A stretch of DNA of 64,000 nucleotides from Closterium sp. Naga37s-1 (lineage: Eukaryota > Streptophyta > Zygnematophyceae > Desmidiales > Closteriaceae): the NCBI GenBank assembly GCA_947471745.1, contig CANJKZ010000142.1, positions 4,332,501 to 4,396,500 on the forward strand. The letters run 5' to 3'. Below are positions 31,879 through 42,558 of this stretch, one piece after another. Within the stretch, counting starts at the first letter, position 1. Every line of letters starts with the position of its first letter. The notes beneath the pieces were generated by a model that worked only from the letters and a program-made list of their open reading frames with translations, did not search any database and was not told the origin of the DNA. A program made the translations under genes and the position numbers.

Positions 31879-34800
31879 ATGGGGAACTGGCTATCGCGGG
31901 ACAGGGGGAAGCCAGTCCAGCGGAATCCAGCTGAGCGGAAGTCAAACGAGGGGGACGCAAGCGAGCGGAAGCCAGTGGAGCAAAAGCCGATCGAGAGGAA
32001 CCCGGTAGAGCGGAAGCCGGTCGAGCGGCAGCAGGTCGAGCGGAAGCCGGTCGAGCGGAATCCGTTTGAGCGGAAGCCATTCGAGCGGAAGCCATTCGAG
32101 CGGAAGCCATTCGAGCGGAAGCCCTTCGAGCGGAAGCCATTCGAGTGGGAATTGATCGATAAGAATCCGGTCGGGGGAAGCTCTCGCGGGGATAGGGACA
32201 AGGCGTTTGCGCGGAGCCTTCGGTCGGCGATCGTTGGGGAGAGCGCGGAGCGGCGCGGGGCGGAGGGGGGACTGGGAGAGGTCGGCCCCGCCCGGATGGC
32301 GGAACCACTCCGCGGGGAGGAAGGGGAAAGGCTAGCGCGCGTGGAGCGGGAGACAGGTATAAGCGGAGGGGAAGGATCCGGGGGCAAGAGAGAGGATGCA
32401 GGGCGAGTAGTTGACGTGAAAGGCATGTTAGCGGAGGGGGGTGCGGTCGAGGTGAAGGGGGAAGCGGAGGAAACGAGTGGAGTGGCGGAAGCGATGGAGG
32501 AGGATGCGGGAGGGGTGGCGGAACGGCCAGCGGGGGGAAGCGCGGGAGGGGAAGAATCGAGGGAGGAGATGATGGTAGAGGCGGGGGTGGAGGGAGCGGG
32601 CGGAGCGGAGGAAGCAGGGGGCGCAGAGAAAGCAGGGGGAGCAGAAGGGGCGGAGGGAGCAGGGGGCGCAGGGAAAGCAGGGGGAGCAGAGGGAGCGGAG
32701 GGAGCAGGGCGAGAGGAGGCGCGGAGTAGCGCAGAGGAAGAATTGCGGGGAGGGCTGCAGGAGGCGTGGCAGGAGGAGCCGCAAGAGGAGCAGAAAGAGG
32801 AGCAGCAAGTGGGACAGCGAGAGGGACGGCAAGAAGATGCGGGCGCTGCTGGGTTGGTGAATGACGGGTGTGAGGAGGTGATGAGAGACGCGGCAGGCGA
32901 GGGGGAGGAGGAGAGGACGGCAGGGGTGCTGGAGAAGGGTGACGGGGAGAGGCATGTGGGAGAGAGCGGTGTTGGGGGGAATGGTGTGGGAGAGAGCTTG
33001 TTATCAGGAGAACCAGTGGAGGGAGACAGAGCAGGAAGTGAGGCGACGGGAAGACGCAGGAGGGACGAAGAAGAGGGCGATGATGAGAAGAAGGACGGAG
33101 TGGTGGGGTATGAGGGAGCACGGGATACGGGGACGGACGGCGAGAAGGATTCATCAGATGTGAAGGTAGAGCACGAGGGAGGTGAGGAGGGAAAGGACGG
33201 GAGCGGGGGGGAGCCAGGGGAGGAGGGAGGGGAGGAGCGAGGGAAGGAGGGAAGGAAAGAGGGAGGGGAGGAGGGAAGGAAAGAGGGAGGGGAGGAGGGA
33301 GGGGAGGAGGGAAAGGAACAGGGAGGGGAGGTGGGAAGGAACGAGGGAGGCGAGGATGAAAGGAAAGAGGGAGGGAAGGAGGGAGGCGAGGAGGGAGCAG
33401 AGGAACAGGCAGAGGGGAAGGGAGAGGGGGAGGAGAGGAGGAAGAAGCTGCTGATACTGGATGTGAACGGACTGCTGGTGGACACGTGCTATGTGCGCGA
33501 TGGCATACCGCCGGGGCAGCGCCCTCCAGACGGCCGTGCCAACAACTTCCATGGTGCGCGCGTGCGTGCTCGCAAGGGCCAAGGGCCCCTCAGAGCAGCA
33601 TCGGCTGCTCGCGCTTGGAGCTCTCTCTGTCGTCATCACACACCGCGCCCTGCTTCCTCCACCGTGCACCCTGCGCCCCGCACCCTGCACCATGCACCCG
33701 CAGTTGAAAACTGCTTCATCATGTTCAGGTTGCGCTGCCAAGCAGCCACCCACTTTCCACCATTGCGATTGGAGCCTTGATGATCCGCCCACTTTCTGTG
33801 CCGGTGCAAGTCCTGGCCTTCTCCATCCGCCTCACCTCCGCTTCCCCTCCCGGTTCACCACTTCTCTCTTTCCCCTTCGCTCCTCCTCCCTTCCCCCCCT
33901 CTCGCCCACCTCTCGCCCCTCCCCGCATTCCCCTCCCCGCATCCTCCCCCCGTTGCAGTGTACCGGCGGCCGTTCTGTGAGGAGTTTGCGCGCTTCTGCC
34001 TGGACAACTTCGTGGTCGCCGTGTGGTCGTCCTCCCGCATGTGGTTACAGGGCACAGGGCGGGGGGACCAGGGGCAGGGGGCAGGGGGCAGGGGACGGGT
34101 GGCATGGGGCAGGAGGCATGGCTCATGAGGCATGACGCATGGGGCACCGTCGAGCTTGTTTTGAAATTGAGAAAGTGCTGCAGGATCCATGGAATATATA
34201 ATTGGTGGCCTCCCATGTGTTTGCCCGCCCGCCCTTGCACTTTCGTTGTGTGGCGTCACGCCACCATATGTTTGTATGGATGAATGCATGGCTTCGCTGC
34301 CTTGTTTCCAGTCGACTCATGATTCCACTGCATGGTTTCGCTGCCTGATATATCTATTCCACCTGCTCCCTCCCTGCTCTGCGGTCATGCGCCGCCCCTT
34401 CCCCCACCCCCTGTGCTGTGCTCGTGAATCAACCAGGTACAACGTGTGTGCGCTGCTGGAGTTTGTCTTTCCGCAGCAGCGCCAGAACGAGATCGCCTTC
34501 ATCTGGGTATGCACTGTGCACTCTGCAAGCCCCGATGCCCCATGCACACACGCATCACGTCTGCTCAGCTCACAGTCAATCACATCACATGTGCCCAGGA
34601 TGCCCTGTGACTGGGGTTCCATCCATGTTCTCATGTTGTGACTCATGACTCTCTTGAGGCCAAGCCAGGGTGCCGCTTATCACCATGATGACTCACTCGC
34701 CTGTACCTTACATCACACCACATTGCTCCATTCCACACCACACCACACCACCCGACCCCACCCCACCAGGACCAAGCACGGTGCACGAACACAGGGCTGA

Positions 34801-36662
34801 AGCACCCGGCGAACCGCCACAAGCCCATCTTCCTAAAGGAGCTGAGCCACGTGTGGGGCAACGTGCACCAAGACATGCCCTGGCCGCCCGGCACGTACGG
34901 CCCCTCCAACACGCTGCTGCTTGATGACTCGCCCTACAAGGCCGTGCTTAACCCGGTCAGTAGTGGTGGAGCGCGGTGAAGAGGAGTGGTTGGACGTGTT
35001 GATTCCGCCTGTACCTGCTTCGTTTTCTCTAGTGTTGGCTGGCCTTGCAGCGCGTTCCTCCTCTGCTGCCTCCCCTTCATTGCCTTCTTTTGTTTCTGCG
35101 GCTCCTGCTGCTCTTTTTGAGGCGCCTCAAAATTTGTTTCTGGGGCGCCTGCTGCTCTTTGTTCTACTGCATCCACGGTGCAGTGTCTCTCAAGCCAACC
35201 GTCCCTCTGTCACCCTGGTCCTATGTAGGAACTGCCAGTAATGCTTTCCTGTTGCTTTGTTGCTCTGTTGTTGCTTCTGCTTTGTTGCTTTGCTGCTTTG
35301 TTGCAGGAGCACACAGCCATCTTCCCGCAGACCTACCATCTCACTGACACTCTCGACAATGCTCTTGGTACCTCTTTCTTCCCTTTCTTATTCCTCACTC
35401 TTGCTCTTCCTATCTGCCAAGCAACATCCACAGCTCTTCCACTTGCTTCATTCCATCATGCCACATACCATCTTTCCCTCCTCTCTCTCTCTGTTCCCTT
35501 CATTCCCTTCATACTTCTCTTTTCCCTCACCGTTCAACGCCCCTCCTCCACCCCATCTTCCCCATTCCCCCCTTCCCCAGCACCCTCGGGATCTCTCCGA
35601 GCATACCTGTCACAGCTGGCAGCAGCAGCGGACGTCCCCACGTTCGTGTGCAGCAACCCCTTGGGCCTGCCTGCCGTCAGAGTCGCTCACTTGCACGACC
35701 TGCTGCTCCTGCTCCGCCCGCCGTCCCCTCCCGCACATGCCTCAGCTGCTCCTGCTCGAGGTGCTTCACATCGTGCTTCTGCCCCCTCCCATGCTGCTGC
35801 TGCTGCTGCTGCTGCTGCTGTGGGTGCTTCTGGAAAAGGGGGCGGTGGGTTTGGGGGGGATGCAGCTGGGCAGAAGAGGAAAAAGAAGCAGAAGAAGAAG
35901 CAGAAGAAAAAGAAACAGAAGAAGCAGGAGGCGTTGGCGCAGCAGCAGGGGGGTGAGAAGGAAGGAGGGGAGGATGAGAGCATGCATGGTTCAAGTGCAC
36001 TGGAAGGGAGTGCTTCCTTGAATCAGCATGATGGTGGTGGTGAGGGAGGGGTGGTTGAGGAAACAGCTAGGCGGATAGTAGAAGTGTCTGAAGGAGAAGA
36101 AGAAGAAGAAGGAGAGGAGGAGGAGGATGAGGAAGATGAGGAGGATGAGGAGGGGGATGAGGAGGATGGGGAGGAGGAGGAAGAGGAAAATGGCGATGGC
36201 GCCGAGGGTGTTGAGAATGCTGCTGGGGCAGGAGCTGCGTCTGTGCCTGTCACTAATGGAGCGCCCACCCCTTCTGCTACTGAGTGGGTTCCAGCGGTGC
36301 CTGTTACCCACCACAGTCGCTGGGACCAGAAGCAAGGCTCTTTCTCTGCTGCCTCTGCTCATGCTTCTGCTGCTGCTGGTTGCAGTGACTTTGCTGGTCG
36401 TGGTGACCTCACCACAGGGCCTATCCGTGGGACTGCGGGTATGGCTGCTACGGAGAACCACCACCAGCAGCAGCAGCAGCATTTGCAACACCAGCAGCAG
36501 TGGCAGCAGCAACGCAGCGGTGAGTGGAGAGGGAGAGGCAGTGGGTGGGGTGTTCAGCCTGTGAGTGGTTTCGTGGATAGCAAACAAGGTAGAAGCGTTC
36601 AGGCTGCTTCGAGGAATGGTGAAACACTTACCCCGTGGAATGCTTGGCAACAGCAGCAACAA

Positions 36663-36694
<32 letters not shown>

Positions 36695-37153
36695 ATACCC
36701 TAATCAGCAGACACAGCAGCAGCAGTATCCCAATCAGCAGCAGTATCTTAATCAGCAGCAGAACCTTCCTCCACCATATGCTACCGCTCCCAACACCTCA
36801 CCCCCGCCATTCCTCCCTCATGCACCCATGCCTCAACCCCCAAACCAACCACAGCAGGTCCCATCACAGCAACCCCTAGGCCCGCCCCACCCATTCCACC
36901 CCCACCCGCTCTCCCTTCCCCACACCCCCACCTTCCCATTCGCCCCACCTCACCCCGCGGCCCCACTCATGGCCTTTCCTCCTGGTCAGGGCTACGGGTA
37001 TGGGCATGGGCAGGGAGGGTATGCGGGAGGGGCAGCAGGGGTAGCAGGAGTTGGTGGGGCCTTGCCTGTTCCCCTGGGATCTGTTACACAGGTGGCAAGT
37101 GGTTGGCAGGAGCAGGGTGGATATGGGGCCATGGGGGGGTGGCAGGGACAGGG

Positions 37154-37184
<31 letters not shown>

Positions 37185-37361
37185 GGGGGGGGTTGGCAGG
37201 GGCAGGAGGCTGGGAGGGGGGGTGGATGGTATGGAGGTGGGCGGAGGGAGGGAGGAGGGCGGGGTGAGAGTCAGGATTACCGGCAGCAGAGGCAGCCGCA
37301 GCAGCAGAACAGCAGGTGGGACAGGGACAGGGTCAGGGACTGGAGGGGCAGTCGGGGTTGA
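31879..37361 (+). CDS. FCP1/NIF-type HAD-domain protein with long disordered flanks, 6 exons
   Basis: A plant-type NIF/FCP1-like HAD protein, possibly a phosphatase of phosphoserine targets. Exons 31879-33553, 33959-34040, 34437-34506, 34770-34955, 35307-35367 and 35581-37361 sum to 3,855 nt (1,284 aa) in phase. Residues 1-500 are Glu/Gly/Lys-rich with an ERKPF pentapeptide repeat; MGNWLSR could be N-myristoylated. The HAD core starts at KKLLILDVNGLLVD (nucleophile Asp528), then FVVAVWSSSRM, KPIFLKEL and LLLDDSPYKA. Motif I reads DVNG, so the second Asp of the usual DxDx(T/V) is Asn530; other plant proteins of this group show a similar DxNG, and catalysis is therefore uncertain. The C-terminal ~550 residues are Lys/Glu-, Gln- and Pro/Gly-rich. 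The end of exon 6 is duplicated at 41.7-42.4 kb. Intron 4 holds a palindrome with flanking repeats. Confidence 0.8.
35101..35160. repeat. 18-bp palindrome inside 16-bp direct repeats, HAD gene intron 4
   Basis: GCTCCTGCTGCTCTTT at 35101 recurs at 35145 with one difference. The 28 bases between them contain the end of the perfect palindrome TTTTGAGGCGCCTCAAAA (35115-35132). The same 18-mer occurs at 63734-63751. The 44-bp spacing equals that of the pair at 63349-63408. Confidence 0.9.
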
Positions 37362-37654
37362 ATGTGCAGTGTTACTTTACCGTACTTATCCCGTTCTTGG
37401 GGCTCACTGATACTTGTACCGTACTACGGTACAGCCACACTCTTGTTTGCCAGGGGTAGTAGACAGTATGAAGTTTCATTACCGTACATTTTTTTCCCCA
37501 CTGTGAAGTGTTTGGAAGGAAAACCCTGTTGAACATTAACTGCCAGGTTAGGCAGATATCAAGCCTCATGCAAACACAATCAAAACTCCATATGAGTTTT
37601 GAATAAATAAAACCCCCCTTACGATACATGTAAGCCTAACATTGTGCCAATCAA
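37362..37654. other. Convergent 3' region, HAD gene and DUF2828 copy A
   Basis: AT-richer spacer between two stop codons, with an AATAAA-like string (GAATAAATAAAA near 37600). It probably holds both 3' UTRs. Confidence 0.45.
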
Positions 37655-39964
37655 TCAATCCACAACCTGAACGAGGTCAAAGAGCTTTCCCTTGATAGCC
37701 TCCTCGAGCACTATCATGGGAGTAAGCTCCTTGCCCTCCAACACAGCCAGCAGCATGCCCTTGCTGAACCCCGACACCAGCGCCACCCCATCCTCACTCG
37801 CAGCCACAGGCGTGCTGCTCGCAGACGCATCCCCCCTCAAGTTCCAGTACACTATCTGCGGCACAGGGTAACCCGCCGCAGTGTACTTGCGCACAATCGC
37901 CTCGTGGTCCGTCTCCCAGTCGCCTTCACTAGCCCTACCTGCTTCGTCAAACTGCATGTCAGAAAACACATACAGGCGCTGCACCATGTCGGCCGGGTCT
38001 AGTTCGAACTGCTGCGCGCGGGACAGCAGCAGGTCAAACACCGCCTGGAAGTTGGTGTTGTAGCCCCAGGCCATGTGCTGCGTGCGTCTCACGCGCTCCA
38101 CCAGCGTCTCTCCCTGCACGTGGTGGATTGTGGGCTGCGCGGAGAAGGTAATGAGGTGGTTCTTCCACGGCTCGCTGCTCACCTCGCTCACGAGCAGCGA
38201 CAGTGCAATGGCCACCTCCATGGGTATACCTGCCATGCTCCCCGACACATCGCACACCGCCATGCTGTTCCCGAACGACCCCTTGCTGCGCACATCAGCC
38301 ACCATAGCCTTCCACTGGAGCTCACCCACTGTATCGTCACTATCCCCCACTGATTCCATGGCCGTTTTTACCACTTCATGCGGCAGCAGCGCTCCCGAAG
38401 CGATCTTTGCCTCCCCGCCCTTCACATCCTCGAGGTACTCTTTGAACCTCGCCTCGTCATGGGAGAGAAAGAGCTTGCGGCTCTTTTTCATGCACACGGA
38501 TGGCACGCGCCCGTACGCCACGTGCTCCCACCGCCCGCTGCTCATGTGCACCTCGGGCACCTCCAGCACTCTCCGCAGCGGCGCCAGCACCTCCCTCTGC
38601 AGCCGCTCCTTTGCTGCGCGCACGTACCCCCCCGCGCCCGCTGCTGCTCCACCGTCCACATCCATCTCGGCATCAGCAGCATCGGATTTAGCGGCAGCAG
38701 CAGCAGCAGGAGCGGCAGAGGAAGGAGTGGAAGAGGAGGAGGATTGGGGGAAGAGGTGGAGGGCGATGGAGGAGGTGAGGAGAGTGCAGTGATCGAACGA
38801 CTTGCCAGGGGAGGGCGCCCACTTGGCAGCCAGAGACAGCTTCGGCGCCGGCATCCCCATCCACTTGCGCTTCTTCTTGCCCTTGCCACCGCTCTCGCCA
38901 TCCCCTCCCTTCTCCTCTTTCTCTTCCTTCAGCCCCTCCCCCTCTACCTCCATAGCCTTCTCCCCTGCCTCTGCCTTCTCGTTTTCCTTCTTCAACTCCC
39001 CCTCCTCCGACTTCGCCCCTCCCCCCTCTGCGGTCTTCCGCGCGCGCTTCTCTTCAAATGCGCGCATCGTCTCCAGGTCCCCCTTCAGCGCAACCGCGAA
39101 GACGGCCCCCACCGCGTTGTGCACGGCGCGCAGCCGCTCACTCGACTCGTACGCGTGAGCCACCGCCGCCGCCCTCCGCGCGTGCGCTTCCTTGCGCACA
39201 ACCGCCGCGCGCTCGCTCTCCTCCGCCATCTGCCGCCTGTTCTCCGCCACCCGCTCCTCACGACTCTTGCCTCCCTTGCCGCCCCTGCTCCCGTTCCCAT
39301 CGCGCTTCCCCATCATCTTCTTTCCATGATTCGTGCCATTCCAAGGCACCGTACCGTCCTCCATGGCGTCTACGCCTTCCTCCGCCAGAGCGAGCCGCAC
39401 GATCTCCAGAAGATCCTTGAAGCACCCGAATTCCGGAACCAGCCACAGATTCTGCACGAGGGTCCGCGGGTGGTTTTGGTAAAGCCACGTGACGCAGTGG
39501 AAGAAGCTGGAGCGGTCGCTTTTACCCGTGCCGCGCACCGCGCGCAGCTGCATCACGAGCCGCAGCGCCGTGGCTGGGTCGTCCGCCCATGCAGCCTCGA
39601 GCCGCCGGTGCGCATCGTCGCGCTCGGTCTGCGGCAGCACGTGGAAGAGGAAATCCACGCACGCGCTCCCCGATGACACGTATGTATCCGCGAGGTTCTC
39701 CGTGAGGCCCCGCTCCGGCTCGCTTGCGACGGGCTCCGTTTTCATGTCGTCGGTGGCATTGTTGTCTGCGATCTTGGAACGCGTCGCGTGCTCAGATGGC
39801 GGAGTTTGAACCTCTGGCAGTTTCTTGGAAGGGTCATCCTCGTTGACTGGACGACGCGCACGCAACTCCTGAAGAAAAGGCAGGGCCGACGCAGGGCACT
39901 GTAGCACGTGGCTCGTGTCTACTGGAAGTGGGCCTGGGAGAAAGGTGGCAGCCTCGGCCCCCAT
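37655..39964 (-). CDS. DUF2828 protein (vWA-like), copy A, single exon
   Basis: A 769-residue intronless protein of the DUF2828 family, found in plants, fungi and some giant viruses (mimivirus L728-like) and of unknown function. The N-terminal half has the conserved FFHCVTWLYQNHPRTL and VPEFGCFKDLLEIV. The C-terminal half is a von Willebrand A-like fold with a metal-site motif DVSGSM at residues ~572-577 (AVCDVSGSMAGIPMEVAIAL), then NHLITFSAQP, FQAVFDLLL and RLYVFSDMQFDEA. A Lys/Glu-rich, probably disordered insert (KKENEKAEAGEK ...) and an Ala-rich run separate the halves. The start MGAEAATFLPG aligns with copy B. By analogy with Ro/vWA proteins it may bind a ligand through the metal site; this is an inference. 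Confidence 0.85.
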   Translation of the reverse strand: MGAEAATFLPGPLPVDTSHVLQCPASALPFLQELRARRPVNEDDPSKKLPEVQTPPSEHATRSKIADNNATDDMKTEPVASEPERGLTENLADTYVSSGSACVDFLFHVLPQTERDDAHRRLEAAWADDPATALRLVMQLRAVRGTGKSDRSSFFHCVTWLYQNHPRTLVQNLWLVPEFGCFKDLLEIVRLALAEEGVDAMEDGTVPWNGTNHGKKMMGKRDGNGSRGGKGGKSREERVAENRRQMAEESERAAVVRKEAHARRAAAVAHAYESSERLRAVHNAVGAVFAVALKGDLETMRAFEEKRARKTAEGGGAKSEEGELKKENEKAEAGEKAMEVEGEGLKEEKEEKGGDGESGGKGKKKRKWMGMPAPKLSLAAKWAPSPGKSFDHCTLLTSSIALHLFPQSSSSSTPSSAAPAAAAAAKSDAADAEMDVDGGAAAGAGGYVRAAKERLQREVLAPLRRVLEVPEVHMSSGRWEHVAYGRVPSVCMKKSRKLFLSHDEARFKEYLEDVKGGEAKIASGALLPHEVVKTAMESVGDSDDTVGELQWKAMVADVRSKGSFGNSMAVCDVSGSMAGIPMEVAIALSLLVSEVSSEPWKNHLITFSAQPTIHHVQGETLVERVRRTQHMAWGYNTNFQAVFDLLLSRAQQFELDPADMVQRLYVFSDMQFDEAGRASEGDWETDHEAIVRKYTAAGYPVPQIVYWNLRGDASASSTPVAASEDGVALVSGFSKGMLLAVLEGKELTPMIVLEEAIKGKLFDLVQVVD

Positions 39965-41551
39965 GGCCGATATCCGAGGGACTGAAAAATGAAGAAATTT
40001 TTGCTCTAGCTTCTAAGTGACGATCGGGAAGAAAACAGCCTCGGAGCGATCTAGAAGGCTCCGTGTTTCGAAAATGTGCATTCCCTAGACTCAGAATGCC
40101 GTAGTATTTACTCTCGGGAATCGGGATGCCGCGATGGTCGAATTGAAAGGGGATGTGTGTTTGAGTGCTCAGGAAGGCTTGGTCACTGTGTTGGGATTGG
40201 TCCGCACGATGATTGACCAGCCGAACCAAACGCTACCAGGTTTGGACGAATTATTGACAGCACAGAGATTCCGTGAGGCGAGGTTGCTTGAAGATAAGGT
40301 TTGGTTCGGTCCGTACGCGTTACAGAGACGTGGCGGACACGCTTTGCTGCCCCTCCCTGTTCGCACGATTTTTTTCCCTAGGGGGGCATGGTGAGTCAGC
40401 CTTGTACATCACGCTCACGGCCTCGAGTCTAGTTCGGATCATCAGGTGGCGCCTTCCAATCTTAGCGCTCCTCGTGGCAGATCATACGTTCCGCAATCCC
40501 TCGTCAGGTTTGGTGTTGGGTTGTAGCAAAGCTCCAGCATGTCCAGGTCAGACGTGCGACGCTCGATCTGTCTGGCCCGACACTCAGTATTCTCGAAAGC
40601 CAATCACCTCCGTTTCATAGAATTTCGCCTATTTCGTCCTTGCAACGAAAGACTTACAGCCCAACCTTACACCACCCTGACTCCATCCAGCGAGGTTCTC
40701 CCCGAGAGGCAGAGAGCAGGAAGCCCATCCAACCCCAACACCATCGCACCCCACGTCCTCCCAATCCCTGGACTTGCTCACATTCCATTGCCTAGGATCT
40801 ACCGTGAAACCGACTCGAGTCGCCGTGTTTCGTTTCGAATTGAGGGTTTGCCGTTCCCGCCTGTCGACAACGTTCGCTCGATCGGTCTGATCCCTAGATC
40901 CGTTTTGTAGGAAAACGATCCGACGATTCTAGCTCACCCGGTCGCTTTTTGTGCTGCCAACGGCCATCCCACCAGAAACCAAGCCCAAAATCCGAAACCT
41001 ATCGGAGCCGCGCGGCCTAAAACAAGGAGGACCCTCCTTTTTGTCTTCGTTCGGTAACCGTCCAGTGAACCGCGAGGGTTGAGCCCCACACCCCCAGTTC
41101 CCCTCGCTCACTTGGGGTTGGCTCTGGAGTTCCCATCACGCCAGGCATTTTCGACCAACGACATTCCAACCAGAAAAATTTCCGAGCGACATTTCGACCT
41201 GAGGTTTCTTGGAGAGACATTTCGACGAGGCAGTTTAGGCATTCGCACATTTATCTGAACATTATGCTCCATCCTCACCAACTCAGAGCTCGCCTCGCCG
41301 TAGATGAAGCGCATTGCCACTTGGACCGGGCAACTGTCCCAGCTCCTTCACACACGCGACAAGCGATCAGCCTTACACGCATCAGGAGGATCAGTTCGTG
41401 GGATCGCTGCTGGTTTCGTGCAGCTGCAATGTGTTCCGAGCAGCACTGGTAATTCTTTTATTTTATTCTACCTTCATTTAGCTTACGTTCCGACCTCTTT
41501 CTCGTCGTTTTTTTGCAAGTTTTTTACATGTGATTTGTTCTCTTGCAGGCA
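39965..41551. other. Intergenic: upstream of DUF2828 A and possible leader of the chimeric gene
   Basis: 39965-40330 is the presumed DUF2828 A promoter, shared with copy B. 40330-41280 shows nothing recognisable. 41280-41451 may be an untranslated first exon of the next gene: a GTAATT donor at 41452 and a TTCTCTTGCAG acceptor ending at 41549 bound a short AT-rich intron. Confidence 0.4.
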
Positions 41552-42378
41552 ATGGAACATCGTCAGTCCGTTATGATTGTCTGCAGTAGCTGGCCAACTT
41601 CCAACCTCAATGCAGCATCTTCGCCGAAACAACGAAACTCCGCAGTACCACGACGCACTCCCCCGCAAACGGTAATGCGTTTTATCCTTTGGCTACCATT
41701 TGCTGGAATTTCCAATCAAGTTTCTGACGGTACGTTAATCAGCATTCGCAGCAGCAGCAGTATTCTAATCAGCAGCAGCCACCGCAGCAGCAGTATACGA
41801 ATCAGCAGCAGAACCTTCCACCACCATATGCTGCCGCTCCTAACACCTCACCCCCGCCATTCCTCTCTCATACACCCATGCCGCAACCCCCACACCAACC
41901 ACAGCAGGTCCCATCGCAGCAACCCCTAGGCCCGCCCCACCCATTCCACCCCCAGCCGCCTTCACTTCCCGGCACCCCAACCTTCCCGTTTACCCCATTT
42001 CAACCCAGGCCCCCCGGCGTGCACTTCTCTCTTGGTCAGGGCTATGGGTATGGCTATTTGCAGGGAGGGTATGCGGGAGGGCCAGCAGGGTTAGCAGGTC
42101 CTGGTGGGGCATTGCCTGCTCCCCCTGGTTCAGTTCCACAGGGCTCAAGTGGTTGGCAGGAGCAAGGGGGATATGGGGCCATGGGGGTTTGGCAGGGGCA
42201 GGGACAGGGAGTGGGAGCGGGAGAGTGGCAAGGGCAGGAGGCTGGGCGGAGGTATGGAGATGGACAAAGGGAGGGAGGAGGACGGGGTGAGAGGCAGGAT
42301 TACCGGCAGCAGAGGCAGCCGCAGCAGCAGAACAGCAGGTGGGATAGGGACAGAAACAGAAGGGGCAAGTGGGCTTGA
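41552..42378 (+). CDS. Possible chimeric gene: new N-terminus plus duplicated HAD-gene tail
   Basis: Exons 41552-41671 and 41743-42378 join in phase 0 across a 71-bp GT-AG intron to give 251 aa. The first 40 residues (MEHRQSVMIVCSSWPTSNLN ...) are unlike anything else in the window. The rest duplicates the Gln/Pro/Gly-rich C-terminus of the HAD gene, including NQQQNLPPPYA, PHPFHP and DYRQQRQPQQQNSRWDRDR, without the HAD domain. The duplicated part stays open for 212 codons, which is unexpected for a dead fragment, although a low-complexity frame can stay open by chance. Alternatives are a pseudogene fragment or a transcript read from a different 5' exon. A 5' leader exon ending at 41451 is likely if the gene is real. 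Confidence 0.42.
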
Positions 42379-42558
42379 TTGTGCTGTGTGACTTTGCCAG
42401 ATCTTGTGGCTTCTGATCTTGTGACTTGACAGTATACTCTTGCCATGGGCGGAAGTTTGATAAGCATTTGAAATCGTAAAATACAGTACAAGGTACCCCT
42501 ACATTGTGCTACTGTGGTACCTAGTCGAACAGCAACAAGCAAACAAAACACGAGCTGA

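Noticed and set aside
31625-33485. Long open frames antisense to the HAD gene exon 1 (up to 588 codons)
   Set aside because: They mirror the purine-rich low-complexity exon and read as Pro/Ser-rich translations with no domain. The sense frame leads into a conserved HAD core with matching splice sites.
38378-39676. 432-codon + strand frame opposite DUF2828 copy A, and a 519-codon one opposite copy B
   Set aside because: They are GC-rich shadows of conserved coding sequence, and their residues are less alike between copies than the DUF2828 frames.
41264-41600. Coding use of the leader exon of the possible chimeric gene
   Set aside because: Two of its frames have an ATG but meet a stop soon after the splice into 41550, and the third has no ATG. 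A non-coding leader fits better.
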